From the NCBI RefSeq assembly GCF_022482905.1, contig NZ_JAKVOI010000001.1:372001-436000 (forward strand): a stretch of 64,000 nt of DNA, in the 5' to 3' direction. The notes under the pieces are model-generated. The model had not been told where the DNA came from. It made no database searches and saw only the letters and a list, made by a program, of their open reading frames with translations. Position numbers and translations under genes: made by a program. The number at the start of each line of letters is the position of its first letter. Position 1 is the stretch's first letter. Shown piece by piece: positions 17,975 to 27,177 of this stretch. Origin of the DNA: Clostridium sp. GTDB lineage: Bacteria > Bacillota > Clostridia > Clostridiales > Clostridiaceae.

Positions 17975-18808
17975 ATGAGTAAAGTTATAATATTGGATGA
18001 TATGGCGTATATAAGGTACAGGATCAGAGATACGTTGGAAAATATGGGACTGGATGTGTGTGAGTCAAATAATTCCTTCGATTTTTTCAACAAGTTGTCC
18101 GACAATAAAGATGATATAAGTCTTATAATATTGGAAGTGGGACTTGGCAGCGAGGATGGATTTGAGGTACTTAAAAAAATTAAGGCCAGGGAATTGAATA
18201 TTCCCGTTATGGTACTTACCAAACTGAATACAAGAGATGCATTTATAAAATGCATAAAAGAAGGTACTTCCGAATATATTTTAAAGCCCTTCAATAACAA
18301 GGTACTGACTGAAAGAATAAGAAAACTTGTTAAAGCCTTTGATACCAACAGTGATTGTGGCGAAATAAAATATTTGAATTTTCAGCAGTATATCACAAGA
18401 CAGATAGAAAGAGCCAAGATTGAAAATACCAGATTGTCAGTTATGATGTCAAGTTTGGTTAAACTGAATGTGAAAAAGACAGATGAAAAAATAGAAGTTA
18501 AGGACAGCTATCTAGTTTTAATGGATATTCTCTACGAAAAGCTGAAACAATTTTTTAAAACCCCGGATTTATTTGAAAAATACGGACTTTCCACATTTAT
18601 TGCAGTTCTTCCGAAGTGCAATACGAATATGGCAAAATACAGAATAAGCAATATAGAAGTTTTATACGATAATATTAAAAGCCAGGATTCCAATTATTCT
18701 CAATATCATCTTGTGAGTGAATCGGTTACCTTTCCGGAGGATGGTTTGAATAAGGATGAGCTTCTTAATAAGCTTGCCGTTAAAATCAAGAATAAAATCA
18801 ATGAATAA
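17975..18808 (+). CDS. Receiver protein with degenerate GGDEF-like domain
   Basis: A 277-residue PleD-like protein. Receiver domain (1-120): acidic pair D8-D9, T82 and K104 are present. The phosphoacceptor position in IILEVGLG holds Glu (E54) instead of Asp, which may mimic phosphorylation. The second domain (about 135-277) aligns with a diguanylate cyclase. It has the LDRAKR-like start QQYITRQIERAK, and FEKYGLSTFIAVLP sits where FRYGGDEFAVLLP is expected, so GGDEF reads GLSTF at 204-208. Cyclase activity is therefore unlikely. It may be a ligand-independent protein-interaction regulator. It is a single gene ending in a perfect palindromic terminator. Confidence 0.78.
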   Translation: MSKVIILDDMAYIRYRIRDTLENMGLDVCESNNSFDFFNKLSDNKDDISLIILEVGLGSEDGFEVLKKIKARELNIPVMVLTKLNTRDAFIKCIKEGTSEYILKPFNNKVLTERIRKLVKAFDTNSDCGEIKYLNFQQYITRQIERAKIENTRLSVMMSSLVKLNVKKTDEKIEVKDSYLVLMDILYEKLKQFFKTPDLFEKYGLSTFIAVLPKCNTNMAKYRISNIEVLYDNIKSQDSNYSQYHLVSESVTFPEDGLNKDELLNKLAVKIKNKINE

Positions 18809-18841
18809 GAAAAGACAAACCTAGGTTTGTCTTTTCTTATT
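18804..18841. terminator. Perfect 38-bp palindrome, bidirectional terminator
   Basis: Arms 18804-18822 and 18823-18841 are exact reverse complements. The left arm contains the stop codon of the receiver gene. It lies between convergent genes and has A/T-rich ends that give a U-tract in both directions. Confidence 0.85.
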
Positions 18842-18852
18842 GCTATAATTTT

Positions 18853-20082
18853 TTATAGTAATTTTATATAATCTGAGTGGACATATCCAGTAGTTGATCC
18901 TACAGATACTTTGTACCATAATCCACTTGTACCAAGAATGGTTACATTAGTTCCATTTGACAGCGAAGAAATTACACGACCCGTCCAGGGACTGAGCCTT
19001 AAATTTAATGATGAAGAAGGATCTTTCAAAGTTACCTTGCCTGACTTTTCCGAGCTTGAACTGCCGCTTGAAGCTGCAGCTGCCTGTGAAGCAGACACAT
19101 AACTTGATGAAACATAGCCGGTTTTACCATTTACGCTGACTTCGTACCAGCCACTGCTTGTACCTATTATGTTCAATTTGGTGGCGTTTGAAAGAACACC
19201 TATAATGGAGCCATTAGGCGAATTCCTCAAGTTCAATACTGAAGAAGCATTGCTCAATTTTACATACCCGATTTTTGAGGATGCTGTGGTGCTGCTTCCA
19301 GAACCCTGTCCAACTGATGGACTGAGAGCATTCCCGATCTTTATATAATCGGCGCTCACATATCCATAAGTGGAATTGAACTTGATTTTATACCAATTTC
19401 CTACTATTCCAACGATTTGAACAGATTGTCCAGATTTTAAACTCCCGATTACTCCGAAAGAAGTGCCTGCCCCGCTTCTTACATTCAATGAGTTAGATAC
19501 ATTTACGATTCCCGATTTTGAAGTTGCCTGGACAATAGGCGTAGAAGTATTGGAAGAGGATGAACTGCCTGATCCAACGTATATGTATCCTTTTAAGAAT
19601 AAATTGCCCCTATCCTGCATCTGAGCCTTTGACATGGCTTTTACGCTTCCATCATAAGCACCTCTGACGTTGAAATTACCTTCATTGAGGTATACAGTAT
19701 TTCCTTCAACCTGCTCTACAAAACCAACATGTCCATAACCCTTTGAACCTCCGCTCCATACTGCAATTGAATTTGCCTGTGGCTCGGTTCCGTAGGAATA
19801 TACTCCATCTCTTGCATTGGCATACCACCAGTCAATAGCATTCCCATAGAATTCCGAAGGTAATGTAATGCCAAGTTTCTCAATAACCCTTCCATATGTA
19901 AACCAGGTACACTGACCAGTATATCCACATTTTGCAAAAATATTTCCTTCACTTGTATATGCACTGCTTTGAGTGTTTGGTATAATTCCAGCAGCTTGGA
20001 CATTATTGTACACTAGAGGATTGATACTCATGAGAGATGCCGAAATAAAGAATGAAAACACCAGCTTTTTAGATCTGTTCAT
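18853..20082 (-). CDS. Secreted CHAP-domain peptidoglycan hydrolase with three SH3 repeats
   Basis: A 409-residue exported protein. The signal peptide ends near VQAAG (about 31). A CHAP amidase/endopeptidase domain (about 45-170) has the catalytic Cys in GQCTWFTYGRV and His in YGHVGFVEQV. Three bacterial SH3 domains follow at about 185-250, 270-330 and 345-409, each with LNxRxxP/SG... and GWY or LWYKV..GxxGYV. They are joined by Ser-rich linkers. It would cut and bind cell-wall peptides outside the cell, in wall turnover or lysis. AGGAGG precedes the ATG. The G1-peptidase gene lies upstream with its own terminator between them. Confidence 0.9.
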   Translation of the reverse strand: MNRSKKLVFSFFISASLMSINPLVYNNVQAAGIIPNTQSSAYTSEGNIFAKCGYTGQCTWFTYGRVIEKLGITLPSEFYGNAIDWWYANARDGVYSYGTEPQANSIAVWSGGSKGYGHVGFVEQVEGNTVYLNEGNFNVRGAYDGSVKAMSKAQMQDRGNLFLKGYIYVGSGSSSSSNTSTPIVQATSKSGIVNVSNSLNVRSGAGTSFGVIGSLKSGQSVQIVGIVGNWYKIKFNSTYGYVSADYIKIGNALSPSVGQGSGSSTTASSKIGYVKLSNASSVLNLRNSPNGSIIGVLSNATKLNIIGTSSGWYEVSVNGKTGYVSSSYVSASQAAAASSGSSSSEKSGKVTLKDPSSSLNLRLSPWTGRVISSLSNGTNVTILGTSGLWYKVSVGSTTGYVHSDYIKLL

Positions 20083-20184
20083 GACTTACCTCCTGTTTAT
20101 AATATAATTATATTATCGTTTGTATTAAAAAATAGTTTAATACAATTATACTATTTTTTTAAATTATATTCCATAAAATAATAT

Positions 20185-20220
20185 AAGTGCAGATTTGGTA
20201 TTTTACACAAATCTGCACTT
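20185..20220 (-). terminator. Intrinsic terminator of the G1 peptidase gene
   Basis: Perfect 13-bp arms (20185-20197 and 20208-20220) with a 10-nt loop, just downstream of the minus-strand gene. Confidence 0.8.
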
Positions 20221-20234
20221 TCTTATTTTTTCAA

Positions 20235-21218
20235 CTAATAGCCGACTGCTGCACGTTGTCCGGGATGAGTATATCCACCGGGATATACTGAAATATGCCC
20301 CGGAAAACTGCCTGGTCTGTGTCTGAAATTTGGTATGCTGCTGATATTGCCGGTACTGGTTGAATTGGTAGTTGCTGTAAATGATTCGCCGTCTGTTCCT
20401 ATTTCAGAAGGATATATTGCGATGTTTCCGTTTCCTGATACCATGGCAACGGGATGGACTTCATTGCTGGAATCATTCAGCGAATTTCCATTGGCTTTGG
20501 CCGATTGGTACTTTACCGTATCCGTATTTGCCAGAGGCAGCAGCTGGTTGTATTGATTTGATGGATCTTCACTTATCCACTCTGCCGATGTGCCAATCCC
20601 CTGTTCATAGGAAGAATCAAGGGTGGTGGATATGGTTTTGCCAATTGTTTCTCCTTCAGGTGTAGTTGCAGTAAAGGTCAAATTCCATGTAGAATCCGAG
20701 GTCTTGGATATGGTGACGCTGATAGTGGAACCGATTGGTATGCTCATTATATTCTGAGAGGCATCCGGAAGCTTTTCCCAAAATACATTTGCAACAGGTT
20801 GTCCATCTTCTATTTCTTCGATAGTTCCCATTTGAAGAAGATCTTCAGAATTTACTCCTCCCAGGCCTATCCACTGTGCAGCTAAAGCATTTTGTTGATT
20901 GGCTGAAATATTAGGGACTGTCCAATTTCCAGAAACACTTGTATAGGCATCACTTTGAGAAGCAGGTGTGACTATATATCCAGCCCAGTTACCTGATTTT
21001 TCGGCGTTGGCGGGAAGATTCACGGTATTTATGGTACTATTGGACTGATTTTGGTGAACTGACTGACCTATATGCCGGGAATGATAATTTGACAGTATAT
21101 AGTTATTATCGGCAGTACTGCTGGATTGTTCCGCTGCAATTACAGATCCAGATATTCCTCCCAATGCCATAAATAGTGCCAGAACCAGTATCTGAAGCTT
21201 TTTTAAAATACTTTTCAT
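20235..21218 (-). CDS. Secreted G1 family (eqolisin-like) glutamic endopeptidase
   Basis: A 327-residue exported protein with a signal peptide (cleavage near VIAAE, about 29). The body matches peptidase family G1: NWAGY at 77-81, GNWTVP, AAQWIGLGG, catalytic Gln129 in DLLQMG and catalytic Glu213 in TSAEWISEDP. Eqolisins use this Gln/Glu pair to cut proteins, mostly at acid pH, and are best known from fungi. The C-terminal tail (about 290-327) is rich in Gly, Pro and His. It is expressed alone, next to the CHAP-SH3 hydrolase. Natural substrate unknown. Confidence 0.85.
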   Translation of the reverse strand: MKSILKKLQILVLALFMALGGISGSVIAAEQSSSTADNNYILSNYHSRHIGQSVHQNQSNSTINTVNLPANAEKSGNWAGYIVTPASQSDAYTSVSGNWTVPNISANQQNALAAQWIGLGGVNSEDLLQMGTIEEIEDGQPVANVFWEKLPDASQNIMSIPIGSTISVTISKTSDSTWNLTFTATTPEGETIGKTISTTLDSSYEQGIGTSAEWISEDPSNQYNQLLPLANTDTVKYQSAKANGNSLNDSSNEVHPVAMVSGNGNIAIYPSEIGTDGESFTATTNSTSTGNISSIPNFRHRPGSFPGHISVYPGGYTHPGQRAAVGY

Positions 21219-21409
21219 TTTGATTTATCCCCCTCTCTTAATGTTGATACTTATGCATATTTTCCTGCTTTTATATTACAAAATCATGATGAAAATATTA
21301 CTATACTGTGAACTTTTTTTATGTGATGGTTTATTTGGGAAAAGTCTATTTATGATATAATAAGTTTTAAGCATAACTTTATGAGTATAACGTTGAAAGA
21401 GTTGATTTT

Positions 21410-23779
21410 ATGGCCTGCAATGAAAATGAGATAAAAATATCTGTAAGAAATCTTGTGGAGTTTGTATTCAGGTACGGGGATCTGGACAATAGATTTACAA
21501 GCAGTGCAAGAGCTGTTGAAGGTACAAGGGTGCATCAGGAACTGCAGAAACAATACAAAAGCAGAATGAAGGAGAAGGACGGCATACAGCAGTATGATTC
21601 TGAAGTATTGTTGAAATATAAAATACAATACCGGAGCTTTAAATTTTTCATAGAAGGTCGTGCGGACGGCGTAATAGTGCAGGATGACTGTACTATCATA
21701 GATGAAATAAAAACAGTTGCAATACCTCTGGATACTATAGATGAAAATTATAATCCTCTGCATTTTGCTCAGGCCAAATGTTATGGGTACATATATTCCA
21801 TTCAGAACAACTTGGAAGACATATACATTCAGCTGACCTACTACAATATAGATGACAATAAAGTCAAATTTATTAAAAAAGAGTTTCGTATAGGTGAATT
21901 AAAGGGTTTCTTTGAGGATGTTCTGGAAAGGTATTATAAATGGGCGGAATTTAAGAACAAATGGAATGAAATGAAAAATTCTTCAATTGAAAAACTCAAA
22001 TTTCCATTTGGAGGATACAGGAAGGGGCAGAGAGATCTGGCGGTTGCAGTATACGGAACCATAAGGGATGGAAGAAGATTGTTTGCAAAGGCACCTACCG
22101 GCACGGGAAAGACAATTTCCGTACTTTTCCCTTCAATAAAAGCTATGGGACAGGAAATTGTGTCCAGAATATTTTATTTGACTGCAAAAACCATTACGAG
22201 GACTGCAGCAGAGAATACAATCAGGATATTGACTGAAAATGGGCTGAAATTGAAAACACTTACGCTTACGGCAAAGGAAAAAATGTGTTTTAAAGATGAA
22301 GTGACCTGTAATCCGGAAAAATGTGAATTCGCAAAAGGGCATTATGATAGAGTAAATGAAGCTATATTTGATATCATAAACAGGGCAGATTTGATAACAA
22401 GAGATAAAATAATAGAATATTCCAGGAACTTTAAGGTTTGTCCCTTTGAATTTTCCCTGGATCTGGCATTGTTCTGCGACTGTATAATATGCGACTACAA
22501 TTATGCATTTGACCCGGAAGTTTATCTCAGAAGATTTTTTGATGACAGTGCAAGCAATTATATACTGCTGATCGACGAGGCACATAATCTTGTGGATAGA
22601 TCAAGGGAGATGTTCTCCGCGGAGATTCATAAAAAACCATTTCTGGATATAAAAAAGTTCATCAAGGGTGACATTAAAAGCTTGAAGGCGTTAAATAAGA
22701 TAAATTCCTATATGCTCAAATTAAAAAAGGGTTTTGAGGATATATATGTTCAAAAGGATAAACTTGTTGAATTATATTTCATGTTGAAAGATTTTTTGCA
22801 GAGAATTGAAAAATGGATAGTTCAGCATCCTGAAAGTGAAGGGTATGAACAGATCCTGGAACTTTATTTTGCTGTAAATTCTTTTATAAAAATAGGTGAG
22901 AGCTATAATTCGAGTTTTGTTACATATATGGAAAATATGCCCACGGATATAAAAATAAAGGTATTGTGTCTTGACTCGGCTTCACTTTTAGATGAAAGGA
23001 TGGAAGGAGCACGTGCCGCAATACTTTTCTCAGCTACACTGTCACCCATTGGATATTTCAAGGAAATGCTTGGCGGAAGGGATGGTGATTACAATATAAC
23101 TATTCCTTCACCTTTTGATATACAGAACAGAACAATCCTGATAGCAAATAATGTGAGTACGGTTTATAGAAAAAGGGGAAAAAGTTATCTTCCCATTGTA
23201 AGGTATATAAATGAAATGATATCCATGAAAGTCGGGAACTATATGGTATTCTTTCCATCATATTGCTATATGGAAAAAGTATATGAATTATTTACAGATG
23301 AATATCCGGATGTAGGAACTGTAATTCAAAAATCGGGCATGGATGAAGATGAAAGGGATGAATTCCTCATGAATTTTACTGAAAAAAATGGAGAATCTTT
23401 TGTAGCTTTTGCAGTGCTTGGTGGAATATTTTCCGAGGGAATTGACCTTAAGAAAGACAGACTTATAGGAACTATAATTGTGGGGGTTGGAGTTCCGGGG
23501 ATATGTTTTGAAAGAAATATAATAATGAAGTATTTCAACAGAAAAAATGGACTTGGATATGAATATGCCTATATGTATCCGGGAATGAACAAGGTGCTAC
23601 AGGCTGCAGGAAGGGTAATAAGAACTGAAGAGGACAGAGGAGTTATATTCCTGATAGACAACAGATTTCTTACAAGAGAGTACAAAAGCCTGTTTCCGAA
23701 GGAGTGGTATCCCAATAATATTGTAAATTCTACAGGCTGCGTCAAAAGTGTACTCAGTGGATTCTGGAACAGTGTATAA
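21410..23779 (+). CDS. PD-(D/E)XK nuclease fused to XPD/DinG-like helicase
   Basis: A 789-residue protein. The N-terminal ~190 residues look like a RecB/Cas4-type nuclease: VHQELQ, then GRADG (D86), DEIKT (E99, K101) and AQAKCYGY. The superfamily 2 helicase core follows, with Walker A APTGTGKT (228-235) and DEAH box IDEAHN (389-392). Between them are four cysteines (MCF, VTC, EKC and VCPF) that fit the XPD/DinG iron-sulfur cluster. The C-terminal part has LGGIFSEGIDL and AAGRVIRTEEDRG. It is probably a 5'-3' DNA helicase in repair or R-loop removal. The ribosome binding site is weak (GAAAGAG). aroE follows. Confidence 0.87.
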   Translation: MACNENEIKISVRNLVEFVFRYGDLDNRFTSSARAVEGTRVHQELQKQYKSRMKEKDGIQQYDSEVLLKYKIQYRSFKFFIEGRADGVIVQDDCTIIDEIKTVAIPLDTIDENYNPLHFAQAKCYGYIYSIQNNLEDIYIQLTYYNIDDNKVKFIKKEFRIGELKGFFEDVLERYYKWAEFKNKWNEMKNSSIEKLKFPFGGYRKGQRDLAVAVYGTIRDGRRLFAKAPTGTGKTISVLFPSIKAMGQEIVSRIFYLTAKTITRTAAENTIRILTENGLKLKTLTLTAKEKMCFKDEVTCNPEKCEFAKGHYDRVNEAIFDIINRADLITRDKIIEYSRNFKVCPFEFSLDLALFCDCIICDYNYAFDPEVYLRRFFDDSASNYILLIDEAHNLVDRSREMFSAEIHKKPFLDIKKFIKGDIKSLKALNKINSYMLKLKKGFEDIYVQKDKLVELYFMLKDFLQRIEKWIVQHPESEGYEQILELYFAVNSFIKIGESYNSSFVTYMENMPTDIKIKVLCLDSASLLDERMEGARAAILFSATLSPIGYFKEMLGGRDGDYNITIPSPFDIQNRTILIANNVSTVYRKRGKSYLPIVRYINEMISMKVGNYMVFFPSYCYMEKVYELFTDEYPDVGTVIQKSGMDEDERDEFLMNFTEKNGESFVAFAVLGGIFSEGIDLKKDRLIGTIIVGVGVPGICFERNIIMKYFNRKNGLGYEYAYMYPGMNKVLQAAGRVIRTEEDRGVIFLIDNRFLTREYKSLFPKEWYPNNIVNSTGCVKSVLSGFWNSV

Positions 23780-23808
23780 TATCATTATAAATGAAAGGCG
23801 GAATTGGT

Positions 23809-24618
23809 ATGAATGGTTTTTACGGATTGATAGGAGAAAAGCTGGGACACAGTTTTTCTCCTTTGATAAACAGCATGGTGCTTAAAAAAATAGGCTTGGA
23901 AGGAAATTACAACCTGTTTGAAGTTGAAAGGCCAAATATAGAAAAGGCTTTAGAAGGATTGAAGGTTTTGGGATGCAGGGGAAGCAACGTGACTATACCC
24001 TACAAGGTTGAGGTCATGAAATATCTGGATGAAATATCGGAGGAAGCTGAGAATATAGGTGCAGTAAATACCATAAAGTTCTGCAATGATACATTGAGAG
24101 GTTATAATACCGACTATTATGGTTTTGGAATGACCTTGAAAAAGTATGGAATAGGTGTCAAGGGCAAAAATGTGGTTATACTTGGAATTGGAGGAGCTTC
24201 CAGGGCTGTTGAAAGATATATTCTGGACAATGGTGCTGCGGACATAGTATATGTAAGCAGGAATCCAGCAAAGAATATAGGACGTGGATTTGAAATCATA
24301 TCCTACGATGAACTCAAAAATATAAAAGACAGCGATATTATAATAAATTGTACACCCTGTGGAATGTATCCGAATGTAAACAACTGTCCTGTGGACAACG
24401 AAATTCTCGGTAGATTCGGTGCTGCTGTTGATTTGATATACAATCCTGAAAATACTTTGTTTCTCAAAAATGGAAAAGAGATGGGATTGAAGACAGTAAA
24501 TGGCCTATATATGCTGATAGCACAGAATGCAGCGTCACAGAGAATCTGGCATGATATGGACATATCTTTGGAAATTGTAGATCGAGTGTATGATGAATTT
24601 GGAAAGCTGGATATATAG
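23809..24618 (+). CDS. aroE: Shikimate dehydrogenase
   Basis: About 269 residues; reduces 3-dehydroshikimate to shikimate with NADPH in the chorismate pathway. Motifs: GEKLGHSFSPLINS (shikimate binding), NVTIPYKVEVM (catalytic Lys), GAVNTI, GYNTDYYGF, and the dinucleotide fold GIGGASRAV. The tail has NGLYMLIAQNAAS. ATG 23809 is preferred: AAAGGCGG lies 7 nt before it, while the upstream ATG 23791 overlaps this site. It heads the aroE-aroK-aroD cluster and is probably cotranscribed with the helicase gene upstream. Confidence 0.95.
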   Translation: MNGFYGLIGEKLGHSFSPLINSMVLKKIGLEGNYNLFEVERPNIEKALEGLKVLGCRGSNVTIPYKVEVMKYLDEISEEAENIGAVNTIKFCNDTLRGYNTDYYGFGMTLKKYGIGVKGKNVVILGIGGASRAVERYILDNGAADIVYVSRNPAKNIGRGFEIISYDELKNIKDSDIIINCTPCGMYPNVNNCPVDNEILGRFGAAVDLIYNPENTLFLKNGKEMGLKTVNGLYMLIAQNAASQRIWHDMDISLEIVDRVYDEFGKLDI

Positions 24619-24628
24619 GGGGATTTTT

Positions 24629-25150
24629 ATGGAGAACACAGGCAAAAATATAGTGCTTATAGGTATGCCGGGCAGTGGTAAAACCTTGATTGGCAGTAAA
24701 ATATCCCTCAAACTCAATAAAAAATTTGTGGATCTGGATGAATATATTGAAAACAAAGAAGGATGTCCAGTTACAGAAATTTTTGAGAAGGGAGAAAATT
24801 ATTTTAGACTGCTTGAGTCACGTGCAGCAGAAGAAGTCAGTGCCGAAGACAACATTATAATATCAACTGGTGGAGGTATTATAAAAAATTTTGTCAATAT
24901 AATTAATTTAAAGAAAAAAGGGGTTATAATTTTTATAGATAGACCTATTCAAAATATAATAGGTGATGTGAATATAGAGAGCAGACCTCTTTTAAAAGAT
25001 GGTGTTGATGCATTAAAAAAAATTTACAGGGAAAGATATGACATCTATAAAAAATACTGCGATTTTAAGGTAAATAATACAGGAAGTATTGATGAGACAG
25101 TTGATGCTATAATCATGATTTTTAACAGGGCAGGTGATATTAATGAATAA
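24629..25150 (+). CDS. aroK: Shikimate kinase
   Basis: A 173-residue kinase that phosphorylates shikimate at the 3-hydroxyl. Walker A is GMPGSGKT. The shikimate-binding residues are seen in DLDEYIE, the Arg of YFRLLES, and GGG in ISTGGGI; the lid Arg is in SRPLL. ATG 24629 follows AGGGGG by 6 nt; earlier in-frame codons lie inside aroE. It starts 10 bp after aroE and overlaps aroD by 8 bp, which suggests translational coupling. Confidence 0.95.
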   Translation: MENTGKNIVLIGMPGSGKTLIGSKISLKLNKKFVDLDEYIENKEGCPVTEIFEKGENYFRLLESRAAEEVSAEDNIIISTGGGIIKNFVNIINLKKKGVIIFIDRPIQNIIGDVNIESRPLLKDGVDALKKIYRERYDIYKKYCDFKVNNTGSIDETVDAIIMIFNRAGDINE

Positions 25151-25910
25151 AATCATCAATGTCAGGAATACAATAATAGGAGAAGGTATGCCTAAAATCT
25201 GTGTACCCATGGTAGGAAAAAGTGTGAATGAACTCATGAATGAAGCAGAACTTCTAAAAAGTATTGATTTTGATATCATTGAGTGGCGGGTGGATTTTTT
25301 TGAGAGTGTAAAGAAAATAAACGAAGTGGAAGGTACACTCCGCAAAATTAGAGATATACTTCCTGAGATACCTATGATTTTTACATTTCGGAGTATAGAT
25401 GAAGGCGGACAGATAGAAGCAAGTAAAGAATTTTATGTGGAGCTTAACGAAAAAATTATTCGAACAGGACTCGTAGATATTATTGATATCGAGCTTTTTA
25501 ATGACGAAGATGATATAAGAAAGTTAATTCATACAGCCCATATGAATTCTGTATTTGTTATTATTTCCAATCATGATTTAAAAAAAACACCGTCAAAAGA
25601 GGAGATAATATATCGTCTTTGCAGAGAACAGAAGCTTGGTGGAGATATTATTAAAATTGCAGTAATGCCAAATTGTACTAGAGATATAATTAATTTGCTG
25701 GATGCTTCACAAATTGTAAAAGAAAAATATGCCAGGGCGCCTGTTGTAACCATGTCAATGGGTGGGAAAGGTGTTATAACCAGATTGTCAGGTGAGATCT
25801 TCGGGTCGGATATTACATTTGCAGCTGTAAAAAAAGCTTCTGCACCCGGACAGATTTATATAGAAGATGTGCGTAAAACAATCCAATTGCTGCATAATAA
25901 TCTAAATTAG
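25143..25910 (+). CDS. aroD: Type I 3-dehydroquinate dehydratase
   Basis: About 255 residues; converts 3-dehydroquinate to 3-dehydroshikimate through a Schiff base. Class I features: EWRVDFF and FTFRSIDEGG in the N-terminal half, His in ISNHDLKKTPS, Schiff-base Lys in GGDIIKIAVMP, and SMGGKGVITRLSGE with SAPGQI near the end. ATG 25143 is used because AGGTGA lies about 7 nt before it. It overlaps the aroK end by 8 bp. The aroE-aroK-aroD order gives three consecutive shikimate-pathway steps. Confidence 0.94.
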   Translation: MNKIINVRNTIIGEGMPKICVPMVGKSVNELMNEAELLKSIDFDIIEWRVDFFESVKKINEVEGTLRKIRDILPEIPMIFTFRSIDEGGQIEASKEFYVELNEKIIRTGLVDIIDIELFNDEDDIRKLIHTAHMNSVFVIISNHDLKKTPSKEEIIYRLCREQKLGGDIIKIAVMPNCTRDIINLLDASQIVKEKYARAPVVTMSMGGKGVITRLSGEIFGSDITFAAVKKASAPGQIYIEDVRKTIQLLHNNLN

Positions 25911-25974
25911 ACAAATACTGGTTAAAATGTTAAAATGACAGCAAAGCTCTTGTATATTTTATGGAAGGTTGTTT

Positions 25975-26385
25975 ATGAAAAGAATAAAAAGTATTATAAT
26001 TGAATTGGCAGTTATAGTTGTTATATTTTCTATTGTCACTCTTGCCGATTTAGTTGATATCCAAATAAAGAATTCATCGCAGCATTTAAAAAATATACAG
26101 GACATGGAATCTGTGATAGACCAGAATAGAAAACAGATACATGAACTGGAGAATGATATAATGAAAATAAACAAGCAGATTTCAACTTTGAAAAAGGATA
26201 TTGATAATTCTTCAGATGACAGAGACAAATTAAATGCCAGGATCATTGAATACAATAATAAATTGAAACAGCGCAATGAAAAACTGAAAATCTACAATGA
26301 AAAGGTCAATGAATACTCCAGGGATTATAACAGCTATAAAAACAGTCAGGGTATTATAAACGGAATCAAATATTTTTTTAAATAG
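25975..26385 (+). CDS. Single-pass membrane protein with coiled coil
   Basis: About 136 residues, not a family I can name. A helix at about 7-27 (IIIELAVIVVIFSIVTLADLV) anchors a long charged coiled coil (about 35-125), most probably outside the membrane. The topology is like FtsL/DivIC-type proteins, but no signature residue proves this. GGAAGG lies 6 nt before ATG 25975. An L,D-transpeptidase gene follows 15 bp later, so a cell-wall role is a reasonable guess. Confidence 0.6.
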   Translation: MKRIKSIIIELAVIVVIFSIVTLADLVDIQIKNSSQHLKNIQDMESVIDQNRKQIHELENDIMKINKQISTLKKDIDNSSDDRDKLNARIIEYNNKLKQRNEKLKIYNEKVNEYSRDYNSYKNSQGIINGIKYFFK

Positions 26386-26400
26386 AGAACGGGTGATGAA

Positions 26401-27048
26401 GTGAAAAAAAGGGACGGAGTTTATCCATTTTTATTTTTGGTATTTGGAATAATACTGATTACACTGATTTCAGGATTGTCAATAAAAAGCTATGTCAGAA
26501 ACAGCCAGGATAAAAGTAAGGTTTCCGTGAATTCAAATAATCAGTACAACAATAAAATATTCTTTATCAAACCGGCTTATGATCCAAAGGATACGTCTGT
26601 AAAGATATTCAAGGAAAAAAGAATCCTGGAGCTGTATGGTGACAATAAATTGGTTGGAAGATTTAAGATAAGTCTTGGAAGACAGGTCAGCGGGGCAAAG
26701 GAAAGAGAAGGAGACAACAGGACTCCTGAGGGAAGCTATTATGTATGTTATATAAATGCAAACAGCAAATATAAATATTTTTTCGGAATAAGCTATCCAA
26801 ATATAGAGGATGCCCAAAATGGATTGAACAAAAATGTCATAGATGAAATTACCTACAATAAAATCAAGATGGCAATTGATGAAGGCAGAACACCTCCTTG
26901 GCATACACCTCTTGGAGGCGAAATCGGAATTCATGGAGGAGGTACGCAGTCTGACTGGACTTATGGATGTATTGCTATGTCAGATAAAGATATAGATATA
27001 GTAAAAGATTATATAAAATTAAAGACAGAAATATATATCTATAGATAA
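26401..27048 (+). CDS. Membrane-anchored L,D-transpeptidase (YkuD domain)
   Basis: A 215-residue protein. An uncleaved N-terminal helix (about 8-30) holds the catalytic domain outside the cell. The YkuD domain (about 55-215) has KIFKEKRILELYGDNKLVGRF, the substrate strand TPEGSYYV, and the active-site block IGIHGGGTQSDWTYGCIAMSD. The catalytic His is in IHGG and the Cys in YGC; the usual SHGC is TYGC here. Such enzymes make 3-3 peptidoglycan cross-links or modify wall peptides. GTG 26401 is the start. It lies directly behind the coiled-coil membrane protein. Confidence 0.88.
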   Translation: MKKRDGVYPFLFLVFGIILITLISGLSIKSYVRNSQDKSKVSVNSNNQYNNKIFFIKPAYDPKDTSVKIFKEKRILELYGDNKLVGRFKISLGRQVSGAKEREGDNRTPEGSYYVCYINANSKYKYFFGISYPNIEDAQNGLNKNVIDEITYNKIKMAIDEGRTPPWHTPLGGEIGIHGGGTQSDWTYGCIAMSDKDIDIVKDYIKLKTEIYIYR

Positions 27049-27065
27049 ATAAGTCAAAAAATGCT

Positions 27066-27126
27066 TTGAAAAGTTTGAAATAAGTGTTATACTATAGATA
27101 CTTGATATAGTACTGATTATCATTAT
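27066..27126 (+). promoter_or_regulatory. csoR promoter with Fur-like box
   Basis: TTGAAA (27066-27071), a 16-bp spacer and TATACT (27088-27093). TGATTATCATTAT at 27114-27126 resembles half to most of a Fur-type 7-1-7 box. It lies downstream of the -10, where binding would block transcription. Which metal regulator binds is unknown. Confidence 0.4.
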
Positions 27127-27177
27127 TGATTCAAACAGACCATTCATATGTTTGAATTTTATATTTTAAATAAAAAC

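Noticed and set aside
27129-27157. ArsR-type operator upstream of csoR
   Set aside because: There is an 8-bp inverted repeat with a 13-bp gap, but the spacing and sequence do not fit a known ArsR site well enough for a feature of its own.
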